A stretch of 64,000 nucleotides of DNA, taken from Lichenostomus cassidix. Lineage: Eukaryota; Chordata; Aves; Passeriformes; Meliphagidae. The position numbers and the translations under genes were made by a program. The stretch lies in NCBI GenBank assembly GCA_008360975.2, contig CM039198.1, positions 9,692,547 through 9,756,546 of the forward strand. The letters are read 5' to 3'. The notes beneath the pieces are model-generated. The model searched no databases and had not been told where the DNA came from. It saw only the letters and a program-made list of their open reading frames with translations. Shown here in pieces: positions 1 through 13,800 of the stretch. How positions within the stretch are numbered: position 1 is the first letter of the stretch; every line of letters starts with the position of its first letter.

Positions 1-1728
1 TGCCTGTGACTCTAAACCAAATTCTTCTTCCCCAGCCAGACAGCCCCACTGGTGGCTCAGCCTCACAGGAGGTATTTGTGACAGTGGTGGCACTTGGGAT
101 CCTTCCTGGAGTTTGCTGTTGGTTTGCTGGAAAGGGCCTTACACATGTGTGAGCAGCCCAAGGTTAAGCTGGAGAGCTCCGCTGCCTCTGCCCACACCAG
201 CATATGGTGTTTGGCAACACCTTTACTGAGCACCTGTGTTCCCCCTAACCCAAACCTTTGGGCTGGAGCAACTTGGCAGGTGCAGTTTGTTGGTGTGTGT
301 TCCACAGGAGGTCATTCTGAGTGGTAGGAAAGCCTTTTCTGGCCTTAAAACATGTGTCTCTACAAGCTTTTCCACCAGCTAAATATAACTGGAGAATTGC
401 TCCTGACTCTCCTGAACTTGAGAGAGTGAGGAGATTTGTTTCCCACCAAAGTCATTTAGATGTGCAGGATGCAGCAGGGGCCTCTGCTACTCCTCCAGAA
501 AAATTCCTGGGATTTTTTCCTAATTTTATTTCCATGTATTAACATAGAGTTGGGTTGGTTTGTGTTTTCTTGGGCCAGGAAAATTTTGCCTTCAATAGGA
601 TAATGACTTGGGGAAGTTTCTCCTCTATTTGTTGCTTTTATCACAGGAGTGTGCAGGTTGTCCTAACCAGCACATTGTCCCATGTCCTGAGCAGCCCCTT
701 GGCAGCACTGCCTGCACACTGCTGCTCCTCAAAAGTGGTTTTGTGGGTGCTCTTTAGGCAGATGGGGTACCCAGACTGTTCTGCACATAGATTTTGCCAG
801 CTGATGCAGTCTGGACACTCCCTGTGGTGTAGTCTGTAGGAGATAGGTGTGAGGGTGGCCTTTCTGATGAGGGCAGCTCTAGTTCTAGTGGCTTAGTATT
901 TCTGCAATGAAGAATTGCCTCAGGTGCACTACAGTCTACAGAAATAGCTCATGGAAAGTATCCTGTTCTCCTCAATGGGGCTACAATATTAAAAAAATGG
1001 AAATAACTGTGATCAGTTCATGGCTAGGCTCTCTGTCACATAGGGCAGATACACACTAAAGCAAAAGGTGAAGTCCTCCTGTGTTGTTGGGATCCATTTG
1101 CCATCTCCAGCAAATCCATGTGAGCAGGTTGATTTACAGGTCTCAGGAGAGTGTTTGATGAAAGCACATTATTCTCCTCTGGAAGCTCAGCTTGGTTTGG
1201 TTTAACACATATTCTGGTATGTTTTACAATTTCTTGCACTTAAGGTGCACTTTGTTAGATGCAAATCAACAACTTTCCCATGCTTGGGCTTATTTTCATT
1301 TTCTCTTGCCTACACGGTATCTCCAAATGTTGTGTGGAATGTCTTCTGTCCTCTGCAGGGTTGCCATAAACTGAAGGGATTTTTTTTGGACTTACTGTGT
1401 CTTTAGACTTACTGTGCCTGCTGGTATTCCACTGTGCCTGCAGCCTCTGGAGAGCAAAATAGTGTGTGAGGCTTGGATTCATCTAGGTTCAAGCATCTGA
1501 AGTATAGTGTCAGGTGTGAGCTGAGCAGGTAGATGCCTCTGCTGTGAATGGAGTTAGGAGCAAGCAATCTTTGTTTGCTAAAACTCACAAAGCTGAATTC
1601 CATCATTTCTGTCAAATGTATGTTGCTGTTAATGTATTTCATTGGATTCAAGGGATCTCTGTATGCTATCTGGATTTGTATTTCTCATTTTTATTTCAAT
1701 GGTAACAGAGATTCTTTTCTCTTTCCAG
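1..1728 (+). other. MAP2K4: MAP2K4 intron (tail of intron 4)
   Basis: This is non-coding sequence ending in a pyrimidine-rich tract and an AG just before the first recognised exon. No repeat family, RNA gene or conserved exon was recognised. The exons for the N-terminal docking region and the ATP-binding lobe must lie to the left of the window. Confidence 0.75.
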
Positions 1729-1848
1729 GGTGACTGTTGGATCTGTATGGAGCTCATGTCTACCTCGTTTGATAAGTTTTACAAATATGTATATAGTGTA
1801 TTAGATGATGTTATTCCAGAAGAAATCTTAGGCAAAATCACTTTAGCT
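1729..1848 (+). CDS. MAP2K4: MAP2K4 exon 5 (hinge region)
   Basis: The exon is 120 nt in phase 0 and runs from GDCWICMEL to [10 protein letters not shown]. It follows a TTTCCAG acceptor and ends at a GTGAGT donor. It encodes the hinge after beta-strand 5 and helix D of the kinase fold. Exon numbering assumes the eleven-exon human structure. Confidence 0.96.
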
Positions 1849-4800
1849 GTGAGTATTTTGTTAAGCCTTTTTGTTGAAGATAATTGAAAAATTCAAATCC
1901 TTGTTCAGATCAAAGTCCATGTGAAAAGCTGGTTGGTCTGTGGAGCAGAACTGCTGCTGCTGTTTGCATCACACTGGGAACAGTTCTTAAGGGTGTTCAT
2001 GACTTTTCAGCAGTATGTTGCATGGTGTAAAAGGAGGTCCTGGGGTCAGTAATTAGTTCACAAAGACACCCCAGGTCCAGCTTCCTGCTCTGTCTGCTTG
2101 AATGTGGGCACCAGCAGCACGGGCACCAGCCCTCTGCAGGGATTGCTTCGTGTGCTGGGGCTGCCATCACTGGGAGTCACCTGTCTCCTCCCAAGGAAGG
2201 TGCCTAAAAGGGATGAACTGTCTCCCCTTCCCTTGTTTTAAAGGGAACAAGGAATTGGGCATTTATAACGAGGGCAGGTGAACCCTACAGTCTCCAGTTT
2301 CAGGGAGTTGCCCACCTCCACTCTCAAGTGACAGGGAGCAGGTTGTATGGGGGCTGAGGTCCCACCTCCTGGTGCCTGAGGTGGTGAAGGGAGAGGAATC
2401 TCACCCAGGGTATCCAAGTGCAGCCCTGCTACACTGAGTTCACTTTCTCCCTTTGAAGATCCCTGTAAAATTACCCTTGGATGTGCCAAAATGAACCCTT
2501 GGTTGGCTCAACACAAGGGTGAGGTCTGGCCCTGCAAAACAATCTTGTGGATTGGGTCTGGGGAGGGAGGGCTGTTGAAAGAGTCCTGAAAAATCTCCTT
2601 CTGCTGCCCATAAAAATCTGTCAGTTCCACTGGATTTCTGCAGGGGATGCCAGGCCCCTCCAGTCCAGAGAAGCTTCTGGCAGTCTTGTGCAAAGGCTTT
2701 CAAAAGCACTGGAGAACCTGGCTGATGTTTTCTTGATTTAACCTGGAAGTTCTGGCCTAATGAAAAGTCACGTAATTGAAACAGTTGTGATCTTCTGAAA
2801 AAAAATACAGCATAGGGCTTGAAATAAGTTATTGTCAGGATAATTAACATCAGAGATTACTTTTGCTCCATCTCTTACTCCTTTCTCCCAGAGTATAGTC
2901 TTTCCAGATCACAGGGAATGTGTGTCCACTTAAACACATACCCTCTCTTGCATCACTTTCTGTTTGCAGGAAAGGTTCAGAGAAAAGTGCTTCTATTATG
3001 TGGTATATTACAGCATTGATATCTCAGTGTATTAAATGCTTTTTCCCCATGTTCTTGGAGTTCCAAGTATTTAAAAATCACAGGACTCTTAGGACATCTG
3101 CTTATTTGTCGTCTGTATTTCTTTCCTAGACTGTGAAAGCACTAAACCACTTAAAAGAAAACTTGAAAATCATTCACAGAGGTGAGTTCTTCATGTCTTT
3201 TCTTAAGTTCATGTCTTCTTCTTATGTATTGAAATTATTGCAAGAACTGTTAGTGGCCTTTGCTTCACTCAAAGTGTAAATAGCATGAGTCTGAGTGCAG
3301 GTTTTGAACAAGTGTCCCCAGTGCCTGTTCTGCTGCCCCTTCAGCCTGTGCTTTATCCACCTAAGTGTCATTTCAGGGCGGTTGGGCATCTGCCTCTGCC
3401 CTTGGACACATGGCATCTCCAGGGCTGGCTCCATCCCCTCGTGCTCCCTCGCAGGATCCAGTGCCAAGGGGTGACGGCGACGGCGCGGCACTGCCGGCCT
3501 CAATCCTTGCAGCTGCTCTGCTTGAAACTGAAACCTCCAGCCGTGACTTACTGGTTTTCATTTCTTGCCCCTGCAGACATCAAACCTTCCAATATTCTTC
3601 TGGACAGAAATGGAAATATTAAACTCTGTGACTTTGGCATTAGCGGACAGCTCGTGGACTCCATTGCCAAAACGCGGGATGCAGGGTGCCGGCCGTACAT
3701 GGCGGTGAGTGGGATGAGCCCTGGGCTCTGTGGGATCTCACCTCTGCAGCAGGCTGTCATCAGCCTGTTTCCTGTGGGATGAATACCACCTTCCCGGGTG
3801 AAACTGAACTCTGGATCGAGTGCTGCTGTGGCAAAGTGACTGAATTCCTGCTTTTGCTGGGTTCCTCTGCTGCTGCCAGGGCTGTGGTGCTGGAGAGGAG
3901 CTCTGTGGCTTCCAGAAGCTCAAAAAAAACCAGCGCCAGGGGAAGCAGGGCTGTCAGAGTGTGGGTTTGTCTTGGTCTGCAAGAAATCCATTTGCTCTGC
4001 TAAGATTATGTCACGGGAGTTATTGCAGAGCAGAATTATAGTGATTTTTGTAAACCACTCTAATTCCAAAGTGTGCCAGAACTTCATTCCAGGAGAATGT
4101 GATTCTGGAGAGCGGCAGTAGCGGAGCAGCTGTGTGGAAATTGCAGGGGCTGAGTTGTGGCTCCTGGGAGTCTGTCCTGCTTGTTTGCTGCCCTCCCCCT
4201 CCCAGAGAGAAAAGCTGTAGTGGTGATTTTTGAACCGTCTGAGGGTTTTAAACACTTCAGTGCTTCAGAGTACTTGGAAAATGCATCTCTGCTCTCACGT
4301 GAACTGAGGGTACCTTGTGCTGTGTGCCTGCTGCTGTTCATATAACTTTAGTGCCTGTATTTCATTTTTGTTATATATTTATGGCTCTGTATGCTGAAAA
4401 ACACTGTTTTCTGAACTCTTTTTTTATCTACCACTGAGGAGAAAAAAGGAAAATATCTGTCTTTTAAGGTACAGTGCCCATCTGGCCCTGGCCATGGCTC
4501 TCAGATGGCTTTTGTCTGACTGTGGTGTCAAAGGCAAAACCTGCCTGTCCTGACTCTGAGCTATGCAAGCATAGAGTCTGTATTTCAGGGCATTGGACCT
4601 TTTCCTCTCACTGTCCTCCTAGCAGAGGTAGTTACTTACTGAGCTGAACAGGATAGTATGGATGAGATCTGTTCTTGCAGTCCAGTGCTGTGGTACAGCG
4701 AAGTTCTGTGCAAGCCCCAGGCCCACAAAACATGGTGAAATGGGGCAGTTTGTTAAATAAAGACCTTGTGAGGCTGGAGGGGAGGCAGAGGCATGTGTCT

Positions 4801-7800
4801 GCTCTCAGTGCTCTTGGCAGGTGCTTGGAGCTCCCTGCAGGGAAGAGGCTGGGTTAGAGCTGCCCAGTTTGGGATGTTAATGGGGTGGGTGATGCTGAGG
4901 GCAGCAGCAGGAGGGATGCTGGGGAGGGGTGGGAGCCAGAGCAGTGTGAGCTGGTCTGACTGAGGCTGTGTGTTTGCACCCCAGGCCACAGGCACTGGGA
5001 TAGCATCACTCTATGCACTTAGGGCTGTTCTTGCTTGTTCCCTGTGCTCTGAGGTGTGTGTCGTGTCTGGCAACAGAGCTCTTGAAAAATGGCTGTCACC
5101 TATTCCCCTCTCAAGTTCAGTGAGTGATAATTACAGGAATTAATGTTCCCACCTTTTCTTTGAGCCGTGGGTAGGTGGTTAGCTCTGCTCAGGCTGTTGA
5201 TATAGTTATGCCACGACAGTTTCTGACACGTGTGTAGATAGCTGCAGTGCTTCCTTTCCCCTGGGATGTGGGTGGGTGAGTGCTTCCACAGCCCCTTGGT
5301 TTCCTTTTTCCTGTGTTTCAGTCCACGGGCACGCTGTGATTTGTGCAGCTCCATCAGCAGCTCCAGACTTGGGTGGACTTTTAAGTGAGCAAAAGTGTTG
5401 CAGTTCAGTTTGTGTTTTTCAGAGCCTTGGCATGGCACAGGGTTTGTGGGGCAGCCAGCAGCTGGCAAGTGATGTGGGAGACGATTGGCCTCTTCCCTGC
5501 TGCTCTCCAGCCTCAGTGACTCCTTTCCAAGTACATGAGCATTTCCACGTACCAGGAAGCCTGGGAAATGGGGAGAGGCCCCCAGTGTGCAGGCACTTCT
5601 GCCAGCTATTTCTTTAAGCCAGGAGAGGCAAATGTCTGAAGGGATACTGTGATCAACGCTGGATATACCTGGGAAGGAGTCAGGCCAACACACTCCTCTC
5701 AAAAGGAAAACAGTATTTTTTTAGTGTAAAATAGGCCAAGAATAGTAGCTGTGTTCAGCCAGGGAGGCTCTGCTAAGGGCTGCTGGATGCTTCTCCCTGA
5801 TGACAGTGTCCTGTTTTGCATGGCTCACCAGCCCCATGGCACTTGCCTCCTGAAGGAAGCTGTAACACTCTGTTCCCTGGGGCTGGTCCCCACATAGCAG
5901 TTGGTGACAATGACACTGGATGTCAGCCAGTCTGGCTGTGAGGGCTCTGAGGAGGCAGCAGGAGCCACATCCAGCTGCCAAGCAATGCTGTGTGCTTGAA
6001 CCAAGATTTCTGGAGCTGTCACAGTGAGTGGCGCCTCAGCCTTGGAGCTGCAGTGCTGAGAGGTTGTTTTGCTTTTGGCTTTCAGTTCCCCAGCAATTGT
6101 TACAGTGAGCAAAGACCTGTGTGTTGGTGCCTCATGTTCTCTGAAGGAAAGAAAGGCAGGACTGAGTTCCCAGGCAGCTGCTGGCCCCTGGAGCAGCTCA
6201 GGCTGTTCTGAGCCTCCTGACCCATGCCCTGTGCTGGTACCAGTGCTGGTGGTTTGCTCCAGGTGAGGTTCCACAGCTTTCACCCAGCAGTGGGCTGGGG
6301 TTGCTCCTGGCCAGCCCTGCATCCTCCCTGTGTGATCCCTACCTTGCCTCTGGCTGTGTGGGTGCTGCTGAGAGAGCGCTCTGTGTGCCACTCTGGAGCT
6401 GGTGGCCTTTGTGACATGACTGCATTTTGCCTTCTGAACGCTCAAGTGCACCCAGTGCCTGTGTGGGAGAGGAAGGGTGAGACTGGAAGTGCTTGGTTTA
6501 GGCAGGGGTGGAGGGGCAGACATAGCCAGTGGGAGGATGGATGTCCTGCCCCGCTCCTTCAGAGCCTCCAGGATCAGAATGTGAGGGTGTCACCAGCATC
6601 CTTGGTCACTCAGGTCCTTTTCCCAGGTCACCTTGGAGCCACTGGGTGCAAAACCCTTCTTCCTGGTGAAGGTGGACAGTCACAGCTGGCATTGGTGTCA
6701 GGCCCACTGGTTGTCCTCTTGTTCAGATGGTTCAGGCAGAGATCAGGCCATGTATGGAAAAGGAAATTTTCCTAAGGCAGGTGACAGTGACAGCTCTGAT
6801 CCCTCTCTCCCAGCCATGGCGGGGAAGGCAATAGGGATACAGGAGTTCTCTGGCTCCTTTTCCCAAGCAGAGCCACTGCCTGTTTGAGCTTTGCATTCCT
6901 GACCCAATGTCCAGGCTTTCATCAGGCTCAGTCAGTTATTTATCTGCACAGGCAGGCTGTGGGTTTGAAGTCATCCTCTTGGATGCCCCTGAATATTACT
7001 ATATGTTGGACATTTCATTTTTTTCCTCTTGCCTCTGAAACTTTCTTTTTAGTTTAGGGATGCATTGACCTAAGTAACAAATAAGAGTTTGTTATGTACA
7101 TTTTAATGCCATGTAGGGGCAGTTTTGAATTTGTGGTGCATGTGGGGTAAAATTGCCTGATACGTAACTGGTGAAAACTCAGATCTCAGCTGCAAGAATT
7201 GGGTGTTTTGAAATGCCACTTGGCTCTTTAGCAACATGAAACAGCTCAGGCATACGGAGAGTTACTCTTGTGTCACACCCCTGGCTGTGTTTGTAGCTGG
7301 GGTCTGGAGGAGAGGGAGGATCTGTGCTGTCCACTGCTCATTTTTCAGTCAATATACTGGTGCTCAGGTAGACACTGAACTAGAGAGAAGCCCTGTGGCA
7401 GCCTGTGCCCTTCTCTGGTGCATCCATAGGCTGTCTCTTCACCCCATCAGCACATCCAGGTATGGGTCTCCACTTCAGCCATTTCCTTTCCTGCTTCACT
7501 TGGCATCAGAAGGGCACCTGGCCTGAGCCAGGCTTTGTCTGCAGCCCTCGCTCCAGGTCCCCAGAGTGTGACATGGTGACTCTTCCTTCCTTGGTGTTAA
7601 TTGCTCCCATGTCATCTACATGGAAAATTCTCAGCATTCTTCCTGCTCTGTATTTAGATGGGATTTATTTTGGTCTGTCCTGCTTTCCCTTTAGCTGTGC
7701 CACCATGGTCTAGGGCCAAATCGCTGTTGCTCTGCTCAGTCACAGGAGCAGGGTGCCCCTCATGGGTGCCTGGGACAAAGCAGCTCTGTCTCACTGGTGC

Positions 7801-10800
7801 CACCCATCCCACCAGTCCCTTTGTCCTGTCACTCCAGGCCCTGCTGAACAGTCTTTCTGCCTTTCTTATAAGCCCCTTTTAAATACTGCAAGGCCAGAAT
7901 AAATTCTCCCCAGAATCTTCTCCAGGCTGAACAGTCCCAGGTCTCTGTCTCCATAGCTGAGGGGCTCAAGGCCTTGAATAATTTCTGTTCCCTTCTCTGG
8001 ACTCGCTCCAGCAGCTCCACACCCTGCTTGTGCTGGGGCCCTAGAGCTGGAAGAAGTAGCTTCATGTGCCACACCCAGGAGCTGCTGGAGCCAGGAAGGC
8101 AGGAGGAGCTGCTCCTGCCTGGAGGTGAGAGGATGCACTGAGAGCTCTGCCCTGAGGGGAGGCAGGATGGGTGTTGCAGGGCTGCAGTCCCAGCAGAATG
8201 GTAGGGAGAGAACCCCATTACCTGGGTCCTGAATCCCAGGAATGTTGGAGAATCTGTAGGCAAACAAGGCTGCTGAGTTGACCAGTAATCTGAACATCCA
8301 AGGACATTCACATTCTGAGTGTTTGCTGCTTATCAAATCATCTCTCCTTCAAATAAGCAAGTAGCAGGGACTGGGAATATACATTTTCCATTCAGATTCT
8401 CCTGCAAAGTCGTGGGGAAGTTGTCATTGTGTTTCTGCTCCCAATATATAAAGGCATGGATGCTCTAATAGCTCTTGCTTCCTCCCCAGCTGCTCTGGCA
8501 GTCTGTTGTACCCAGTATGGGAAGTCTGGACAGCCCAGTGAAGGCAGGAGCTGGCTGGGAGCAGGCAGCAGCACAGATGTAATAGCTTTTGACTGAGTTA
8601 CAAAAAGAGCATGTGAAGAGCTGATGGTAGGTTTAAGAGAGTTGAATTTTAGTAATTTTATTATTTTGCCCCTCCCATCAGAAGTATTGAGACATCCATC
8701 CAAGTCATGAGAGGAATAACTAATGTGTGAGCTTAAGCTGAATGGAAACCACAACCAAAGGATAAAAGAGCAAAGGAAAGGGCAGAGCTAGGAGGGTGGG
8801 ATAGGCAGAATGTTCTGGGTATGGCCTTGGAAGCCACCTTGGTTCAAAGCAGATATTTTAACTGAGAGTGAGTGTGGTAAAACTTATTAGTGTCCCTGGG
8901 AAGGTGATATCCCATGTATTGAGTAATGGATACAGGGAGGCTCTAGGAGAAGCTTCAGAACCACTGAAGCTTGGCAGATGCTGCTTCTCCCTGCTGTCTG
9001 TGGAGGCCTGGCATGGCCTGGGTAAGTTTCCTTGGAGAAGGTGCTTGTGCTGGTGGCTGAGGGAAAAGGAGAGGTCTGGAAGCAGCCACAGCTTGGGCAG
9101 CCACGTGTGGGTGGTGTTTTCAAGGAGGAGAGCTGGTAGCACGGCAGAATAACCAGGAATGCCCTGAGGCATTCCCATGGGGACTGGGAGGTATCCTGGG
9201 AATGTGGTAGTCTGCCCGTGTGGTGGTCCACTGGAGTGCTGAGGCTGCACTGAAGGTTCATTGCATGGCACTTTCCAGCTTGATCTGCCATGAAATTGTA
9301 TTAAAATGTAGCCTACAAAGTAACCAGAGCTTTCAGAGTATTCCCTGTAATTTAGAATTTATTGTAATTCAGGTATCTTTATTATTGTTGTAGTCAAAAT
9401 TGAACGAGACTGTTTCTTTTGACATATTAATTATTTTATTTTTAACTAAAGAAGGCAGACTGAGGTTTCTCGTAAAGATGACCTGCAAGACATAAAGATG
9501 TTTTTTGGTTTTTTTTGCTGATTTACCTCTCTGGATAACCTGCTCTAAAGTTTGAATCACTCATGTCTGGCTCAATATTGCTTTCTATGAAAGACATTCT
9601 GGATGGTTTAAAGCCTTGTAACATAATAGTTGCCTTCAAGGGATGACCAAAACCTTGTTAAGAGGAGCTTTGTTAAAGCACATTGTTTTTGATAGTTTCT
9701 TAGGTTTGGCAGTCAGCAGCTGGTTGGGGAGAGCAGTTCTGGTAGATGCTGCTAAGCCTCACTTCCCCAGGGTGGTGGATGAGATGTTGATTCCAGTTCT
9801 TATGATCCCTTAGGAACAATTTGGCTGTGAAAACAGAGAAAGTGAGGCTTTGGGTTAAAGAGATCCCAAAGCTGAACAAAACTAAATAAATAAGACAGTC
9901 ATAATTATTCAAGGTGTTTGTGCAAAAGGAAAAAACTCAAAGCATTGGACTGTGATAAGTTGCCATTTCTGATCACCTTTTACACTATACCTCTGTAAAA
10001 TCAGTGTTTTAAGTGATTCCTCAAGCTGTTTCTCTGCTGGGGTGGATGGTTACCCTGACCACAAGTTTGCCTCTGGAGCTGTGCCAGGCTCTGCCCCTCA
10101 GGACAGACTCAGAGTTCTTAGTAAGTTTGCAGATGCTTCTCGTTGCTTCTTGCATGGCACAGAGCTTGACTGGTCCTTGTTGCCGTTTCAGCCGGAAAGG
10201 ATAGATCCCAGCGCATCCCGGCAAGGCTACGACGTTCGCTCAGATGTCTGGAGCTTGGGGATTACATTGGTAAGTGAGGGGCTTTGCCTGGGTGCACTGT
10301 GCAGTGTGGAGGTGTCACACGTGGGCAGCACAGCCCAGCTCCTTTGTGTGCTGTGATTGATGTGGCTCTCCCTGGCTCAGCAACAATCTGAATGCTTTCC
10401 AGGTAGATGATTGTCCTGAGCTCCTGCAGATGGGTTTGGCTGCAGCTGGGTTTTGTAGAGAGCAAAGATGTGAGCAGGGAAGAGGGCTGTAAATGAAGTT
10501 GGATTGCAAATTAATTTTGTGTTCAAAATCTGAGATGAGGAGGGGTGCAGAGCAGAGCAACCTGCCTGTGTGAATAAGCCTCTGACAGCCCTGGCAGCTG
10601 CTGTGCTGTGGCTGCACAGAGACTTCAGTTAACCCTGGATTCTGGAATTCTGATTCCTCACTGGCTTAATCACAGCCGTGCTAGCTGCACACATTGCTAC
10701 AGTGAGAAGCTCTTACTTTCTCCAGGCTGTGAAGCAGAAGAGAAAGTAGAAGCAATAAGTATGAACCAGTAGCTTCTATTTTAACCACTGATGTTTAAAA

Positions 10801-13800
10801 AAAAAATAATTTTCATTATCCTGTGAGGAGCAGGGAGTTGGGTTTGGAGATCCTTAAGGGTCCTCTCCAACTTGAGATATTGCATGCTTCTGTTACTCTC
10901 ATTATCCATTTTCTCTAGTGGTTGTTAGGATGCTTGGGAAGGATTTTACCCTCTTACACTGGTTTGTTTTATAGTCAGTGGAGGAGCAGACATGGCCAGC
11001 ATGGAAACGTGGCCTGGTCAGGGTAAATTTCGCCATGCTCCTCACACAAGCTGCAGAACTTACTGCTGGGTAAAACCTTCTGTCTGCTTAGAATCATATA
11101 GGGAACAGGATGAAGAATCTCATCTCAGTCTTCTGGGGGGTTCAAGGTCGTTGCAGACATTTTCTTGCCCTGACTGAACTTACCTGATGTAAACTTGCCT
11201 GGTGCTGTTGCTGTCTCCCTGCAGTATGAGCTGGCCACGGGGCGATTCCCCTACCCCAAGTGGAACAGTGTATTTGACCAGTTGACACAAGTAGTGAAAG
11301 GAGACCCACCACAGCTGAGTAACTCAGAGGAAAGGGAGTTTTCCCCAAGTTTCATCAACTTCGTCAACTTGTGGTAAGCGTGCTGAAAGTGATGCTGAAA
11401 GCATTTGGAGTTGGCTTGTTTTGTTGGGTGGTATTCAGCAAGGGTCATGTGTCCAGCACTTCTGGCTTTTTTTCACATTTGTGCACAAGCAGAATGGTGA
11501 GGACCTCTCACATTTTAGTGATCTGGAGGTGATGGGGGCTTTGTCTGGGTTGGGACTGAAGGGCAGACCTTGGAAACTGCTCTTCAGGAGAGGAATTAGA
11601 AGAAAACCTCTGAGAGGCTGTGCTAGACAGAGGCATGGTAAGGATGGGGGTTTCCACAGCAGGAAGTTTGTGTGACTGTGTAAGGGCCTGGCCTGTGCAT
11701 CCCATTCCTTGATGTGACACAGGCTTGGAACAGACCTGCTCTTTGCCCTTTCTTCTGCAGGCAGAAACCAGAGACACCTGGCAGTATTGTCCCATGGTTG
11801 GGCAGAGAGGATCTGTACTGTCCTGCCTTTTTCCTGATGAGGCCAGGAGCCTTCTTGCCCAGTGCTGCTCAGCACAGAGACTTCCAGGACCTGTGCTGAA
11901 TTGTTGGGTTCATGTCTTGTGTCAATCATATGTTGAGATCAAGGCTGGAGATGGCTTCCCACAGGCAGGACCTCTGCAGTACAGTCAGCCCCAGGTGGAG
12001 AGTGTGTGGTGCTGCACAAGGGGCTCAGGGCAGTCACAAAATCACAGACTGGTTTGGGTTGGAAGAGACCTTAAATCTCATTCCTGTCATGGGCAGGGAC
12101 ACCTTCCACTATCCCAGGTTGCTCAAAGCCCTGTCCAGCCTGGCCTTGGACACTTACAGGGATGGAGCACCACAGCTTCTCTGGGCAAGAGACATTCAAA
12201 CATGTCAATAATGTTAAAAAATTTCTGGTATTTCTTTCAGCGCTGTGAATGCCTTGGTTGAACATTTTTCCCCTTCAGTCTGCCTTCCTACGTTAGAAGT
12301 TTCTCTGGAGTCCCTTTCCTGGTGCTGCTGCTTACAGTGGTTCAGCTTTAGGCTCCAGAATCTCCAGTGCTGTGCCTGGCTCCAGCTGTCAGTCCTGAGC
12401 TCCTGAGCACCAGGATCCTGGGAGCCAGAGTTCCTACACAGGAGCTGTAGTGCTTCTGGTGCTGCTGGTGGCTGCACCAGGCATGTAGTGTTTTAGGAAG
12501 GCATTAATTGGCATTTCAGAGCAGAGCTCTGTCTGTGAGCTCCAGTCCTGCCTAGTTGCCTTATGAACATTGGAGGAGCAGATTGGATCCCCCAGAGAGC
12601 CTCACTGGGATCAGGAGTTGCTGTTGGGTGGCAGAAGCCTGGAGAGGGCTGTGTGTGCCCAGTCACTGTGTTTGTGCTCTCTCTGCCCTGCAGGCTCTGT
12701 GGGCAGGTCATGGGCAGGGCTGACCTTGGCTGCTCTGATGGCTGGAGGCCACACTGTGGTGGTGCTGGAGCTGGAGAAAGACCCAGCTGGAGCCCCTGGG
12801 GATGGAAATGCAGCTGTTGGGAATAAGAGTATCTCCCCTAGTTTGGGAAAGGTGCCACATCCACCCATTCTCTTCCCAGTGGCTCTCGGGGCAGGGGCTG
12901 CAGTGTCACCCTCGCCCAGCCCGTCTCCTCTCCCCTGCCATGTCTCTGTGACAGGGCTTTGGTGGCCTTTGCTGCCACTCACTGTCCCTGCACTGTGCTG
13001 GGCCAGGTATCAGTGAGTGTCCAGGTGCCAGCAGAGCCTCACAGGAGGGGACACTTTCAGCTGCCCTTGGGCAGCCATGTTACCTCTCTGTTCCTTCCCA
13101 ATGGCTCTGGCCTGTTTGGTGCTGGATGTGCCACCAGTGCTGGGGATGAGCCAGGAGGGGTTTGGCTGTCTGCTGTCAGGCACAACCTCAGCCACTGCCT
13201 GCACAGCTGGGATGGCTGTGAGGGAAGGAGGGAGGGAGGTTGTTCCTGTGCTCACTCACAGGGCAGGGATGGGGTTTCCAGAAAACCAAAGGTGGTGAGT
13301 CTCACTGTGACAGGATCATGTCCTCTAACAGTTCGTTTTTGATGTCTGTAACAATTTCCCTGATCCCACGTTCTCCTAATTCTCTTTATGCTTTCTTTAG
13401 CCTTACAAAGGACGAGTCCAAAAGGCCAAAGTACAAAGAGCTTCTGGTGAGTTCTCAGCACTGGCTGGGTGGCTCTGCTGGTCACACAGCTGGAGGAGCA
13501 CCACCTCCATGCCACTGCTGCTGGCCTGTGGTGATGGCCAAGATTCTGGGTGTCTGTACAGCAAGGCAGGGAGTCAGCAGGGGATGTGCCCAGTGGCAGT
13601 GGATCAGTGGTGCAGTGGCACCATGGAAATTCTCCCTTTACTCAAGGTCCTGATCCCATGCCAGAGCCCTGCCAGGTTGCTGGCCAGCACTGTCATCTGT
13701 CAGTGCCTCCAGCACAGCCTGCACAGGGCTGGGCTCAGGCAGAAGTGAGATCTGAAGGAGCAGAGCCTTCGAGTAGGGCAGCAGCAGGGCCTGCCTCTGG

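Noticed and set aside
3285..3782. 165-codon plus-strand open frame covering MAP2K4 exon 7
   Set aside because: It reads through intron 6, exon 7 and the donor. Only 3577-3704 is real coding sequence; splice sites and the family sequence define the exon.
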